NCBI GenBank assembly: GCA_021740915.1
Contig: JAIOYW010000007.1
Location: 150,546 to 214,545, forward strand
Length of the DNA: 64,000 nucleotides
Source: Ignavibacteriales bacterium
Lineage (GTDB): Bacteria > Bacteroidota > Ignavibacteria > Ignavibacteriales > Melioribacteraceae
Direction of reading: 5' to 3'
Shown here: one piece after another, positions 1-9,080 of the stretch
How the letters are laid out: each line of letters begins with the position of its first letter
Numbering within the stretch: the first letter of the stretch is position 1
The notes under the pieces: model-generated
Told to the model about the DNA's origin: nothing
Databases searched by the model: none
The model's input: the letters and a program-made list of their open reading frames with translations, nothing else
Program-made: the position numbers and the translations under genes

Positions 1-354
1 GTCGTGCGATAAAATTGTATTAATATCATCAAGTTCAAATTCGATAGCGTATGTGTCGCCGGCAGCAATGGCAGTTTCATTTCTTTCAGTGCCCATCAGA
101 CAATCTTCAAAACCAAAATGATCGTTGAGCAGGACTTGAATTGATTCATTACCTGAGGCTGCTTTTCTGATAATCTGCACATTTCCTTTCAAGAGGATGA
201 AACCAGCAAAGGCGTTGTCGCCATTTTTATAAAGGATTTCCCCTTCTCTGAAAGCAGCTAGTTTACCGAAACCCTTGTCGGGATTCAATACAGAAAATTC
301 TATATCTTTGAATATGCTGATATTTTTTAATACTGTTAAGAGTTGTTCTCTCAT
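1..354 (-). CDS. Cyclic-nucleotide-binding (Crp-like) domain protein, 3' part missing
   Basis: This gene runs off the left edge; 118 codons from the ATG at 354-352 are visible. The translation looks like a cNMP-binding beta-roll: an N-terminal segment (MREQLLTVLKNISIFKDIE), then alternating hydrophobic strands with the Gly-containing turns usual in the fold (YKNGDNAFAGFILLKGNVQI, then FGFEDCLMGTERNETAIAAG). Such domains sense cAMP or other ligands in Crp/Fnr regulators, channels or kinases; the effector part lies outside the window, so the output is unknown. It is divergent from the glycosylase at 377 with only 22 bases between starts. The domain call is fairly sure; the full-length identity is not. 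Confidence 0.7.
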   Translation of the reverse strand, partial: MREQLLTVLKNISIFKDIEFSVLNPDKGFGKLAAFREGEILYKNGDNAFAGFILLKGNVQIIRKAASGNESIQVLLNDHFGFEDCLMGTERNETAIAAGDTYAIEFELDDINTILSHD

Positions 355-376
355 AAAAATATTTTACTTTGATTGA

Positions 377-970
377 ATGTATCAAGCCATAAGGCATCTT
401 TCAAAAAATGATAAAATCCTGAAAGGAATAATCAGCAGATATCCTTTGACAAGAACTGCTTCAACAGATGATTTACTTGAGTCTCTGATAAAAATAATTA
501 TCGATCAGCAACTCTCAGTAGCATCAGCACAGGCGATTGCGAATCGATTCTTCAACCAGTTTCCGGATCCTTCGCCAGAAAAAATACTCGATGCCGGGAC
601 TGAGGTCTTAAGAGAATCGGGTCTTAGCCGGGCAAAAACCACCTGTATTCAGGATCTTTGTAAAAAAATAATTTACAAGGAATTAAATATAAATGGTTTA
701 AGTCAAAAAAGCGACTTTGAAATAAAATCTGAACTTATGCAGATCCGGGGAATTGGAGAATGGACGGCTGATGTTTTTTTACTTTTTGGTCTGAATCGAC
801 CGGATATTCTTCCTGCAGGCGACCTTGCACTCAGGAAAGCTGTTATGAATAATTACAAAATGAAAAGAATGCCCGATAGAGAGGAAGTCAAAATTCTGGC
901 TCAGAAAAACGGCTGGTCGCCTTATAGGTCTTATGCTTCATTATCGCTTTGGAATAGTTTAAAGAATTAA
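377..970 (+). CDS. DNA-3-methyladenine glycosylase II family (AlkA-like, HhH-GPD)
   Basis: Base-excision repair glycosylase that would remove alkylated bases. The 197-residue protein has the helix-hairpin-helix around residues 121-132 (MQIRGIGEWTAD) and the Gly/Pro-rich loop with the expected catalytic Asp at about residue 149 (ILPAGDLALRKA). It is shorter than E. coli AlkA (about 280 residues) because it lacks the N-terminal TBP-like domain, as many bacterial single-domain members do. It is followed 11 bases later by an ECF sigma factor, so it may be the first gene of that operon. The family is clear; substrate range is inferred. Confidence 0.85.
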   Translation: MYQAIRHLSKNDKILKGIISRYPLTRTASTDDLLESLIKIIIDQQLSVASAQAIANRFFNQFPDPSPEKILDAGTEVLRESGLSRAKTTCIQDLCKKIIYKELNINGLSQKSDFEIKSELMQIRGIGEWTADVFLLFGLNRPDILPAGDLALRKAVMNNYKMKRMPDREEVKILAQKNGWSPYRSYASLSLWNSLKN

Positions 971-981
971 CTGGAATCCTA

Positions 982-1566
982 ATGATAAATTTTTCATCTA
1001 ATCTTTCAGAAACCGAATTGATTGAGCTGGCAAAATCCGGCGACCGCAAAGCATTATCTCTGCTGGTGCGGATGCATGAAAAAACAGTTTTCAATTTTGC
1101 TTTTAAAATATGCCGCGACCGCGACCGTGCTGAGAATACGATGCAGGAAACATTTATGAGCCTCGTTAAATCAATAGGTCAGTTCAGCGGTAATTCAAAA
1201 TTATCAACCTGGTTATATACTGTTGTTTCTAATCATTGCCTTATGATGGCAAGATCGAACAGAAAATACAGCGAAACAAGTTCGTATGACGACGATGAAG
1301 TTTATATTGACGAAAAAAGTGTGGTTGACTGGGATGTTTCTCCAGAAAAAATCACTGAGAATAATGAATTAAAGAGGATACTCGACGAAGCAATTCAGAA
1401 ACTTGATCCCGAATATAGAATCGTATTTACACTGCGGGATGTCGAGGGTCTTTCGACTGAAGAAACCGGAAAAATTACTGGTCTTTCAGTTCCGGCTGTT
1501 AAATCCCGTTTACACAGAGCAAGAGCATTTTTAAGGAGAGAATTGAATGGAAAACTCGCAAGTTAA
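982..1566 (+). CDS. RNA polymerase ECF sigma-70 family factor
   Basis: Alternative sigma factor of the extracytoplasmic-function type, 194 residues, normal length. Region 2 is visible around residues 40-95 (DRAENTMQETFMSLVKSIGQ, then STWLYTVVSNH) and region 4 with its helix-turn-helix around residues 140-190 (STEETGKITGLSVPAVKSRL, then HRARAFLRREL). The gene overlaps the next gene, a zinc anti-sigma factor, by 20 bases, a coupling typical of sigma/anti-sigma pairs. It would direct polymerase to a small regulon, usually including its own promoter. The inducing signal cannot be read from sequence. Confidence 0.92.
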   Translation: MINFSSNLSETELIELAKSGDRKALSLLVRMHEKTVFNFAFKICRDRDRAENTMQETFMSLVKSIGQFSGNSKLSTWLYTVVSNHCLMMARSNRKYSETSSYDDDEVYIDEKSVVDWDVSPEKITENNELKRILDEAIQKLDPEYRIVFTLRDVEGLSTEETGKITGLSVPAVKSRLHRARAFLRRELNGKLAS

Positions 1567-1798
1567 AGTAACATGCTCCGAAGTTGTCCGCCACATATGC
1601 GACAACCTCGGAGAACAGTTGAATTCGCCGAAATGTCTTGCTATAAAAGAGCATATAGCTGAATGTCCGGACTGTTCAAAGTATCTGAATTCTGTAGAAA
1701 AAACAATTGATCTTTACAGGCAGTATAATTTTGAAGTGACCGATGATGTTCATTCCCGCCTTCTTGATAAATTAGGACTTGGAGAGAAAGAAGACTGA
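1547..1798 (+). CDS. Soluble zinc-finger anti-sigma factor (ZAS/zf-HC2 type)
   Basis: An 83-residue partner of the sigma factor just upstream. It carries the H-x3-C-x2-C zinc motif of ZAS anti-sigma factors at His36, Cys40 and Cys43 (HIAECPDC), with further Cys at 10, 18 and 30. There is no transmembrane segment, so it is a cytoplasmic anti-sigma factor, as in redox-sensing RsrA-like systems, rather than a membrane receptor. Its start lies inside the sigma gene (20-base overlap), which argues for translational coupling and matched stoichiometry. Redox sensing is inference from the extra cysteines. Confidence 0.82.
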   Translation: MENSQVKVTCSEVVRHICDNLGEQLNSPKCLAIKEHIAECPDCSKYLNSVEKTIDLYRQYNFEVTDDVHSRLLDKLGLGEKED

Positions 1799-1903
1799 AA
1801 TTTGAACTGATTATTTTAATATCAAATTTTCAGTGCCGACAATTATAAGCCGCCATAAAATCACCCCGGATATCCATAAAGAACATTTAATTAAAATATC
1901 CCC

Positions 1904-1933
1904 TTTCCCGAAAAGGTATTATCTTTACATTTG
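1904..1933 (+). promoter_or_regulatory. Candidate Bacteroidota-type promoter for the hydrolase gene
   Basis: A TACATTTG at 1926-1933 matches the Bacteroidota -7 consensus TAnnTTTG exactly. A TTTC at 1904-1907, 18 bases upstream, approximates the -33 TTTG. The start codon of the next gene is 37 bases downstream of the -7 element. Confidence 0.4.
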
Positions 1934-1970
1934 ACTTTTCGAAAGTAAAACCTCTTTCAGAGATAACCTG

Positions 1971-2765
1971 ATGATCAAATTTGTAATAATCACAGCCGCT
2001 TCATTATTCGGCTTGTACATCTTTATGCTCGCACTGCTTTATCTGCTGCAGGAAAAGCTCTTGTTTTCCCCCGTAAAACTGCCGGAAGATTATAAATTTT
2101 CATTTACCTATACTTATACTGAAACTTGGTTCAAAACCGAAAATAATGGGAGAATAAATGCTCTTTATTTCCGCAAGCCCGATCCGAAAGGAATTGTTAT
2201 CTACCATCACGGCAATGCTGGTAATTTACAGGGCTGGGCTAATATTGCTGAAAACTTCCTGCAGTATAATTATGACGTTTTTATATATGACTACCGTCAA
2301 TTCGGAAAATCCACAGGTTATTTCAACGAAGAGAACCTGTTAAATGATGCTTTGATTTTGAGCAATAAGGTCGCTGAAGAATATAAAGGAAAGAAGATAA
2401 TCGTCTACGGACGTTCTCTCGGTTCAGCCATGGCTCTATATGCATCCAAAACAGTGAACCCGGATCTAATAATATTAGAAACACCATTTTATGATCTTCC
2501 GGACGTTGCACTTGCACATTACCCTTTAGTGCCTGTATTCCTGTTGCGATATAATTTACCCAATCATAAGTATTTAGCCTTTTCGAAATGCCCTGTGATT
2601 ATTTTTCATGGTGATAAGGATGATCTTGTCCCTTTGAGTTCAGCCAAAAAGCTGGCGGAAGTTGACAAACTACGAACAGAATTTCACGTTATTCCTTCCG
2701 GGAAACATAATGGCCTTCGACACTCTGAAATTTATAAATCTGTACTTGACAAAATCTTGAGATGA
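1971..2765 (+). CDS. Membrane-anchored alpha/beta hydrolase (BEM46/ABHD13-like)
   Basis: A 264-residue serine hydrolase with one N-terminal hydrophobic anchor (residues 4-27). The fold is shown by the oxyanion-loop motif YHHGNAGN near residues 78-85, the nucleophile elbow GRSLG with Ser149, the acid loop HGDKDDLVP (Asp217 or 218) and His246 in GKHNG. These features match the BEM46/ABHD13-type family of membrane-bound hydrolases; the substrate (lipid, ester or peptide) is not known. The stop overlaps the start of the small lipoprotein gene by four bases (ATGA), so the two are co-translated. Confidence 0.85.
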   Translation: MIKFVIITAASLFGLYIFMLALLYLLQEKLLFSPVKLPEDYKFSFTYTYTETWFKTENNGRINALYFRKPDPKGIVIYHHGNAGNLQGWANIAENFLQYNYDVFIYDYRQFGKSTGYFNEENLLNDALILSNKVAEEYKGKKIIVYGRSLGSAMALYASKTVNPDLIILETPFYDLPDVALAHYPLVPVFLLRYNLPNHKYLAFSKCPVIIFHGDKDDLVPLSSAKKLAEVDKLRTEFHVIPSGKHNGLRHSEIYKSVLDKILR

Positions 2766-3151
2766 AATACTTTAGAGCGATCCTGATACTTAATTCAATT
2801 TTTATTTTCGTTAACTGTGGTCAGATTTGGAAAACATATACTGCTGACTCTGAAAAAATTCTTTTCAATCTTGAACAGTTTAATAATGAAGGTCTTTTGG
2901 GCACGAGTCATCTGGAGCTCAGATCCATGGACTATGAATTCTGCATACCTGATCTGCCCGAATGCCGTGATGAAGTCAAACAGATCGATACAACATTACA
3001 GTTCTTTACTGATAGCCCTGGACGATCCGGCTGCGGAAAAGGAACCATACTTTGTATCGGCAACACTCACCGACCTGATTTCAGGGAATCCCTTTTAGCT
3101 CTCGCAGCACTTCCATATATCACTGAAATAAAAGAGGTTTTTTATGAATGA
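2762..3151 (+). CDS. Small putative lipoprotein of unknown function
   Basis: I do not recognise this 129-residue protein. It starts with a lysine-containing hydrophobic signal peptide ending in FVNCGQ, a plausible lipobox with Cys19. The mature part has several more Cys (FCIPDLPEC, SGCGKGTILC) that could form disulfides in the periplasm. It overlaps the hydrolase gene by ATGA, so it should be made with it. No enzymatic motif is visible. Confidence 0.6.
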   Translation: MKYFRAILILNSIFIFVNCGQIWKTYTADSEKILFNLEQFNNEGLLGTSHLELRSMDYEFCIPDLPECRDEVKQIDTTLQFFTDSPGRSGCGKGTILCIGNTHRPDFRESLLALAALPYITEIKEVFYE

Positions 3152-3491
3152 GAACCTCGAATGGAAAGATTACCATATCTAATCTTTATTCAGAACCACA
3201 AATTTTGATCTGTCAGTTTTGATTACTCAAGAACATTTTTTACCTGTTTTTTAATAAATTATCTCCTATCTGCATCCGTTTACATTTATTGAAAAAACGG
3301 GGACTTTAGTTTAACTTAACACTGACCCGGAGTTTTATGCTTTCAATTTTGGTTAATTTTTCAAGTACTTTGCCTGTCATGTATCCTTAAAATTCATTCT
3401 CTTATGATATTATTTCATATTATGTCGATGCAACTATTCGCCTCTGAAAGAGTCTAAATGACTATTGGAGTTGATTGGGGCAGGTTGGTTA
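3152..3491 (+). other. Intergenic stretch with one weak hairpin
   Basis: 340 bases without a convincing gene. A perfect 8-bp inverted repeat AAAGATTA/TAATCTTT with a 7-base loop lies at 3165-3187, just behind the lipoprotein stop; it is AT-rich and lacks a T-tract, so it is at most a weak terminator. No clear promoter was found for the DUF5916 gene. Confidence 0.4.
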
Positions 3492-6128
3492 ATGCAAATA
3501 ATATTAGTAGTATTTGTCTGGCTGATTGGGTCGGCAGTGGCGGCGGAGATTCGAAAACCTGAATCACAAAGTGCTATTCCGCTAAAAAGTGAAATAATAT
3601 TCGACGGGATCATCAGTGAAACTGTGTATTCAGAGCAATATTTCGGGAATTTCACTCAAAGAGAACCGAATGAAGGCAAACCGGCAACAGAAAATACCTT
3701 CGCATGGGTGCTTTACGACAAAGATTATATTTATATCAGTGCAAAACTGAAAGATAGTGAACCGGATAAAATTGACAGAAGCATCGCCCGGCGTGATAGT
3801 TGGGTGGAAAGCGACTGGTTTGTGTTTTATGTTGATCCTTATAATGATAATAAAACCGGCTACTTTTTTGCTACAAACCCGGGCGGCTCCATGCTGGACG
3901 GTGTGCTCTATAATGATTCCTGGGATGATAACACCTGGGATGGTATATGGGAATCAAAATGCAGGGTTACTGATGAAGGCTGGGAAACAGAGATCAGGAT
4001 ACCAATAAATCAACTTCGCTTCAGAGAATCGGAGAATATGGTTTGGGGAGTGAATTTTGAGCGCAGAATAAAGAGAAAAAATGAAAGCGCCTATTTTGTG
4101 ATGGTACCCAAAAAGGAAAGTGGTTTTGTTTCACATTTTGCTAAAATGGACGGACTTACAGGAATCAAACCTTCTGCGAGGTTTGAGGCGCTGCCGTATA
4201 TTGTTCAGAAAGCACAGTACCTTCAGCATGATAGTAACGATCCTTTTTATTCAGGAAATCAGTATCGAACAACCTTTGGAGGTGATTTTAAGATCGGATT
4301 GAACAGCAGCGTTAATCTTGATCTAAGCATCAACCCTGATTTTGGTCAGGTTGAAGTTGACCCTGCAGTTCTTAATCTTTCTGCATTCGAAACTTACTAC
4401 GAGGAAAAAAGACCATTTTTTGTTGAAGGTGCAAGCATACTGCAATTCGGATTCGGAGGGTCCAACAATTTCTGGGGTTTTAATTTTGGCATCCCGAACT
4501 TCTTTTATTCCCGTAGGATTGGAAGACAGCCGCAGGGTTCAGTTGATACAGAGGGTTACGTTGATCAACCGACAGAAACTCGAATCCTCGGAGCCGCCAA
4601 AATCACTGGAAAAATCAATGACTCCTGGTCACTTGGAGCTCTTAGTTCAGTGACAGAAAGAACTTACGCTGAAGTTTCGGAACCCTCGGGGTTACGCCAT
4701 TCTCAGGAAATTGAGCCTCTGACTCATTATGGTGTTTTCAGAACCAAAAGAGAGTTCGGAGATGGAAATAGTTCAGTCGGCTTTCTGTTGACTACAGTTA
4801 ACCGCAATCTCAGAACTGAGGAACTTTCGAATTCTCTCAGCAAACAGGCTTATGTTTTTGGTGTTGACGGATGGACATTTCTCGATAATGAAAAAACATA
4901 TGTGATCACGGGAGTTGCAGCCGGTTCTTACGTATCAGGCACTTCAGAATATATGAAAGAACTTCAGCAAAGACCCTACCGTTATTTTCAGCGACCGGAT
5001 GCCGGCAAATACAGAATTGACAGCACAATAACTGATTTAAGCGGTTGGTTTTCGCGGATTATGCTTAATAAACAGAAAGGTAATTTTTATGTTAACGCCG
5101 CAATTGGTGCAATATCCCCCGGGTTTGAATACAATGACCTTGGACTACAGGGGATGGGCAACAGAATTAACGGGCATCTTGTATTAGGGTACCGCTGGTT
5201 CGAACCCGATAGCACTTTCCGAAGTAAAAGCATTTACCTTTCTCATTTCCGGAATTTCAATTTTGAGGGAAATGCAATTTCTAATGGAGCAATGCTGACT
5301 TCAAATTTTCAATTTCTGAATTATTATGGGATGAGTTTCCAGGCTTTTCTCGATTTCCCATATTACAGTCCCACATTCACAAGGGGCGGGCCGATCATGA
5401 AGAGGCCTGAAGGCTATTATTTATCTGTCTCCGGTTATTCCGATAACAGAAAACCACTTGTCGCATACCTATCTTATAATTATTCCAGTGATAGAATGGG
5501 TTCGTACGGAAACAGCATATCATTCGACACAGAATGGCATCCCGCAACTAATATCAGTGTTACACTAGGACCATCAATCAGCCGGGAGATTGAAAAGACA
5601 CAATGGGTTACTGCAATTGATGACTCCGGATTTGAACCGACTTTCGGTAAAAGATATATTTTCGGGGAATTGTCACAAACCTATATTTCGGCAACTCTGA
5701 GAATAAATTACGCCTTTTCACCTTCGATGAGTCTTCAGGCATATTTACAGCCTTTTTTTGCAGTAGGAAACTACAGCAAATTTAAACAATTCAGAACTCC
5801 TTCAACGATGGATTTTATGGATTTTGGTAAATCGGGATCAACTATCAGCTTCAACAAAGAAAATGATCAATATAATATTAGAAGTGCGGAGGGCAGTGAA
5901 TTCAGTTTTAGTAATCCGGATTTCAATTTCAAATCCTTCAGGGCCAATTTAATATTCCGCTGGGAAGTTCAGAGCGGTTCCGTTCTCTACCTTGTGTGGA
6001 CGCATAGTCGTGCAAATTTTGATCATCCTGGCGATTACAAATTTGGAAGAGATTTCAGCAATCTTTTTTCTGCTGCCCCTGATAATATTTTTCTTGCCAA
6101 ATTTTCCTACTGGTTCAATATGTTTTAG
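3492..6128 (+). CDS. DUF5916 outer-membrane protein with N-terminal CBM9-like domain
   Basis: A large envelope protein, 878 residues from the ATG at 3492. I chose this start because it gives a clean Sec signal peptide (MQIILVVFVWLIGSAVAA); a TTG at 3465 would add nine residues. The first 200 mature residues resemble the CBM9/DOMON-like sandwich that precedes DUF5916 (DWFVFYVDPYNDNKTGYFFA, WETEIRIPINQLRF). The rest matches the DUF5916 core (INPDFGQVEVDPAVLNLSAF, TYYEEKRPFFVEG) with alternating strands and a terminal aromatic residue (YWFNMF), as in outer-membrane beta barrels. The family often accompanies carbohydrate or peptide use in Bacteroidota; no partner gene here identifies a substrate. 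Confidence 0.85.
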   Translation: MQIILVVFVWLIGSAVAAEIRKPESQSAIPLKSEIIFDGIISETVYSEQYFGNFTQREPNEGKPATENTFAWVLYDKDYIYISAKLKDSEPDKIDRSIARRDSWVESDWFVFYVDPYNDNKTGYFFATNPGGSMLDGVLYNDSWDDNTWDGIWESKCRVTDEGWETEIRIPINQLRFRESENMVWGVNFERRIKRKNESAYFVMVPKKESGFVSHFAKMDGLTGIKPSARFEALPYIVQKAQYLQHDSNDPFYSGNQYRTTFGGDFKIGLNSSVNLDLSINPDFGQVEVDPAVLNLSAFETYYEEKRPFFVEGASILQFGFGGSNNFWGFNFGIPNFFYSRRIGRQPQGSVDTEGYVDQPTETRILGAAKITGKINDSWSLGALSSVTERTYAEVSEPSGLRHSQEIEPLTHYGVFRTKREFGDGNSSVGFLLTTVNRNLRTEELSNSLSKQAYVFGVDGWTFLDNEKTYVITGVAAGSYVSGTSEYMKELQQRPYRYFQRPDAGKYRIDSTITDLSGWFSRIMLNKQKGNFYVNAAIGAISPGFEYNDLGLQGMGNRINGHLVLGYRWFEPDSTFRSKSIYLSHFRNFNFEGNAISNGAMLTSNFQFLNYYGMSFQAFLDFPYYSPTFTRGGPIMKRPEGYYLSVSGYSDNRKPLVAYLSYNYSSDRMGSYGNSISFDTEWHPATNISVTLGPSISREIEKTQWVTAIDDSGFEPTFGKRYIFGELSQTYISATLRINYAFSPSMSLQAYLQPFFAVGNYSKFKQFRTPSTMDFMDFGKSGSTISFNKENDQYNIRSAEGSEFSFSNPDFNFKSFRANLIFRWEVQSGSVLYLVWTHSRANFDHPGDYKFGRDFSNLFSAAPDNIFLAKFSYWFNMF

Positions 6129-6139
6129 TCCTTCTCTCG

Positions 6140-6199
6140 TCCCATATTCACCTTATTGGTTATATTTGGGGGGAATAAAATCATCAGGTGAATATGGGA
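6140..6199. repeat. 14-bp perfect inverted repeat spanning the start of the small Cys-rich gene
   Basis: TCCCATATTCACCT at 6140-6153 is exactly complementary to AGGTGAATATGGGA at 6186-6199, with a 32-base loop. The right arm contains the GTG (6188) and ATG (6194) start candidates of the following gene; the loop holds a run of six G at 6169-6174. It could be an RNA hairpin that hides the start, a terminator for the DUF5916 gene, or a protein-binding site. Confidence 0.75.
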
Positions 6200-6427
6200 G
6201 ATTTTGAAAAGGAGAGAATTGAAAAGGTGTGGAAATGTACTGAGAACGGAGACATAAGCAATTGTCCGATCAGGCATCATTGCACATATTCTGGATTTGG
6301 TTGGTTCTTATATTCTATGGGAGTTAGCGCACAGCCAGTCAAAATCGACTTCAAGTGCGATAAATGCGGTGCGATTATCGAATCCACAACCGACAAAGCA
6401 ATAATGAAAAAATTTGTCGGCAGATAA
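6188..6427 (+). CDS. Small Cys-rich protein, probable metal-binding, function unknown
   Basis: A 79-residue (GTG start) or 77-residue (ATG at 6194) protein that I do not recognise. It contains Cys17, Cys26, Cys32 with His30-His31, and a C-terminal C-D-K-C-G pair (Cys57, Cys60), an arrangement consistent with a zinc ribbon or small metal-binding domain. Hydrophilic ends and no signal peptide suggest the cytoplasm. The start codon lies in the right arm of a 14-bp inverted repeat, so initiation could be controlled by RNA structure. It converges on the T9SS cargo gene with only 7 bases between the stops. Confidence 0.6.
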   Translation: MNMGDFEKERIEKVWKCTENGDISNCPIRHHCTYSGFGWFLYSMGVSAQPVKIDFKCDKCGAIIESTTDKAIMKKFVGR

Positions 6428-6434
6428 TTAAAAT

Positions 6435-8864
6435 CTACCTAAGGAGCACCATTTTCTTAATGTCACTGAAATTCCGGACATTTGCTCCTGAAATATCAAG
6501 CCGATAGAAATATATTCCAGTACTGAGATTCGAAGCATCGAAATTAACACTGTATGACCCTGCTGGCTGATGAGTCTGAACAAGGTCTGCAACAATATTC
6601 CCCAGGACATCGTAAACCTTAAGATTAACGCTATACAGAGTGTGAATGCCCTTCTCATTAACAGGCACAGCATAACTTATCTTTGTTACAGGATTGAAAG
6701 GATTCGGATAATTCTGACTTAGGCGATATTCCAAAGGAGCATCGGTATCACTGTCTTCTTTTATAGAAGTAATGAGACTGATAAGTGTCAGATTAATTAC
6801 TTTTGTTGAAGCACCCCCATCACCCATTGATAAGTCATGTGTAAATGTCTGATAATTCACTTTTGTAGCAATAAGTGTATAATTCTGCATTTCTAATCCC
6901 GAAAGCGCATAATTCCCTGAAGCGTCTGTCATTGCAGATCGGATCACACTCCCTGAGATATCTTTTACTGCCACCATAACCCCGGAGACAGGAATTCCAG
7001 ACTGATCGGTTATTTTCCCGCTTAAAAGGCCAGCCCCATTTGCAAATATTTCTTCCCCTAAGTATGCGTCTATGCCCGAAATATTCCCCAGCAAAAAAAC
7101 CGGGGTTGCATTTTCCCATTCAAGTGCCTGATTATAAAATTGCGGGATATGCCCGGCCGAATAAAAAAGCACATAATAGAATCCTTCCGGTAAACCTGCT
7201 ACAAGATAATTCCCGCTGGAATCACTAACTGCATAACCAAAACGGTTAATGTCGGAACCAAAAACTGCAATGAATGAACCAGAAAGATGGTTCCCGAGAT
7301 GGTCGTAAACTGTTCCGGAAATTCCATTATTGGTCTGTTGCACGACTGAGAGGCTGAAATCAATTCCTGAAATAACAGAATCCTGCCCTGCAAAAACCAT
7401 GATTGGGTCTGCAAGAAAAAAGGCCGGTTTATTATTCCAATACTCTTCCTGATATCCGGGATGAACGGCAGCAGCTCTAAATTCGCTCATTGGAGCGGCT
7501 ACATTTTCGACGAGCAGAGTATAATCGCCGTTGATATTTGTGTTTGTCTGATAAACTACTGTGAGCATACTCGAAAGATTGACATATGTTACAGTCGCAC
7601 CTTCAATCGGAGCGCCTTCATCATCAGTAACTTTGCCGGTAAATAAAACATCCATGGCAGTTCCCTGAATATCAGGAAGACCGAAATCAATACCTGTGAT
7701 CGTTGAATTTTCGAGGACTGAGATAACCGCTGCATCACCGATATTAACTACATTATCGAAATATTCTCTGTAGTTATACGGGCCGCCATTGTTAAAATAT
7801 CCGTATTCTGCAGAGACCAGATAGTCCCCCGGCAATACTGAAAGCTCAAAACTTCCATCGGGACCAGTCAGAAATGAAGTAAAAAAACCTGGCTGATTAA
7901 CGGGAATACAGCCAATCAAGATTTCGGATAATGGCTCACCAGTGTCATCGGAAATTACTGTTCCCTGAATTCGCCCATAATCAGGAATAAACTCAGGCTG
8001 AAGAATGATCTCTTTATATATACTGTCGCCATTCGCTATAATTTCTTCAGGAACTGTGGGTAAATATCCCGGCGCTGAAGCTTCAATGTAATAATTCCCG
8101 GCAGGTACATTGCTGAAAATGAAAAAGCCTGAGGCATCAGAATTCACTGAAATAGCCATACCTGAATTCGAGAGAGTGACACCTGCATACGGCACATACA
8201 TTGCTCCGTTTGGACCGGGACTCTCTGAAAGTGTTCTTCCAAAAATTTCTGTACTTCCAAAAGAATAAGGAAATAAATGAACAAAATAGTTTTGTATCTG
8301 TGATGACTGAGTTATTGTCAGCATTTGATTTGAGTAATAGGAATCGTACCCTGGCGCATCTACTCTGATCGAATATGTCCCGGGAGAAATATCTGTGAAT
8401 AAAAACTTTCCATCCGGACCGGTAACTTCAGTTAATATGAAGCCGCTGTTAATCCCCATGAGATTTATAAATGCGCCGGGAATCGGAAGACCTGATAATG
8501 TGTCAAAAACAGCACCGGAGAAAAGATTCTGATATGTAATATTGCCGGAGAGAACAAAACTAAGTGTTAAAGGTTCACCAACAAATATGGGGCCCTGATT
8601 AATGCTCTGAAATCCGGGAGCACTGACATGAAAGAAATAATTTCCGGATTGCTGAACTGTCAATGAAAACTCGCCTGCTGAATTGGTTAATGTCATTTGA
8701 GGGTTGACTAAAGAGTCTGCTGGCAGTGCTACAATCGTCGCGCCGGCAATTAAAATGCCGGAATCTGATATTACAGTTCCATTAACCTGCACCCCCGAAA
8801 CCATCTGGCCATATCCGGCTAATACTAATGCCAGATAAACAACAGCGAAACATAACTTTTTCAT
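6435..8864 (-). CDS. Secreted protein with repeated carboxypeptidase-regulatory-like domains and T9SS sorting domain
   Basis: An 809-residue secreted protein. It has a signal peptide (LCFAVVYLALVLAGYGQ), then about seven CarboxypepD_reg/SpaA-like beta-sandwich repeats, each opening like GTVISDSG or GKVTDDEGAPIEGATV. The end carries the sorting domain with YRLSQNYPNPFNPVTKISY near residue 720 and a final strand pattern ending VLLR, typical of Ignavibacteria and relatives. Such proteins are exported by Sec, then moved across the outer membrane by T9SS and attached at the surface. No catalytic domain is visible, so an adhesive or structural role is likeliest. Monocistronic as far as seen. Confidence 0.88.
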   Translation of the reverse strand: MKKLCFAVVYLALVLAGYGQMVSGVQVNGTVISDSGILIAGATIVALPADSLVNPQMTLTNSAGEFSLTVQQSGNYFFHVSAPGFQSINQGPIFVGEPLTLSFVLSGNITYQNLFSGAVFDTLSGLPIPGAFINLMGINSGFILTEVTGPDGKFLFTDISPGTYSIRVDAPGYDSYYSNQMLTITQSSQIQNYFVHLFPYSFGSTEIFGRTLSESPGPNGAMYVPYAGVTLSNSGMAISVNSDASGFFIFSNVPAGNYYIEASAPGYLPTVPEEIIANGDSIYKEIILQPEFIPDYGRIQGTVISDDTGEPLSEILIGCIPVNQPGFFTSFLTGPDGSFELSVLPGDYLVSAEYGYFNNGGPYNYREYFDNVVNIGDAAVISVLENSTITGIDFGLPDIQGTAMDVLFTGKVTDDEGAPIEGATVTYVNLSSMLTVVYQTNTNINGDYTLLVENVAAPMSEFRAAAVHPGYQEEYWNNKPAFFLADPIMVFAGQDSVISGIDFSLSVVQQTNNGISGTVYDHLGNHLSGSFIAVFGSDINRFGYAVSDSSGNYLVAGLPEGFYYVLFYSAGHIPQFYNQALEWENATPVFLLGNISGIDAYLGEEIFANGAGLLSGKITDQSGIPVSGVMVAVKDISGSVIRSAMTDASGNYALSGLEMQNYTLIATKVNYQTFTHDLSMGDGGASTKVINLTLISLITSIKEDSDTDAPLEYRLSQNYPNPFNPVTKISYAVPVNEKGIHTLYSVNLKVYDVLGNIVADLVQTHQPAGSYSVNFDASNLSTGIYFYRLDISGANVRNFSDIKKMVLLR

Positions 8865-9080
8865 TTTAGCTCCTCGGATTACAATCGGTAACTCTATTGA
8901 TATCGGAATGGGGAAATTATTTTGGAATCGATAATAACTTAAACAAAAATCGAAACGAATTCAAGGGATATTACAAAGTACTCTATTGAGAAGATATTGA
9001 AATATTCCGGATTTATAAACAATTTTCATCAATTAAACTATTAAGAAAGAATTTGCTCCGGCACCGGTAAATATGATTTT
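8865..9080. other. Intergenic stretch upstream of the T9SS cargo gene
   Basis: 216 bases between the stop of dacB and the start of the cargo gene, both on the minus strand. It should hold the dacB terminator and the cargo promoter, but I see no strong hairpin with a T-tract and no exact TAnnTTTG element. Confidence 0.3.
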
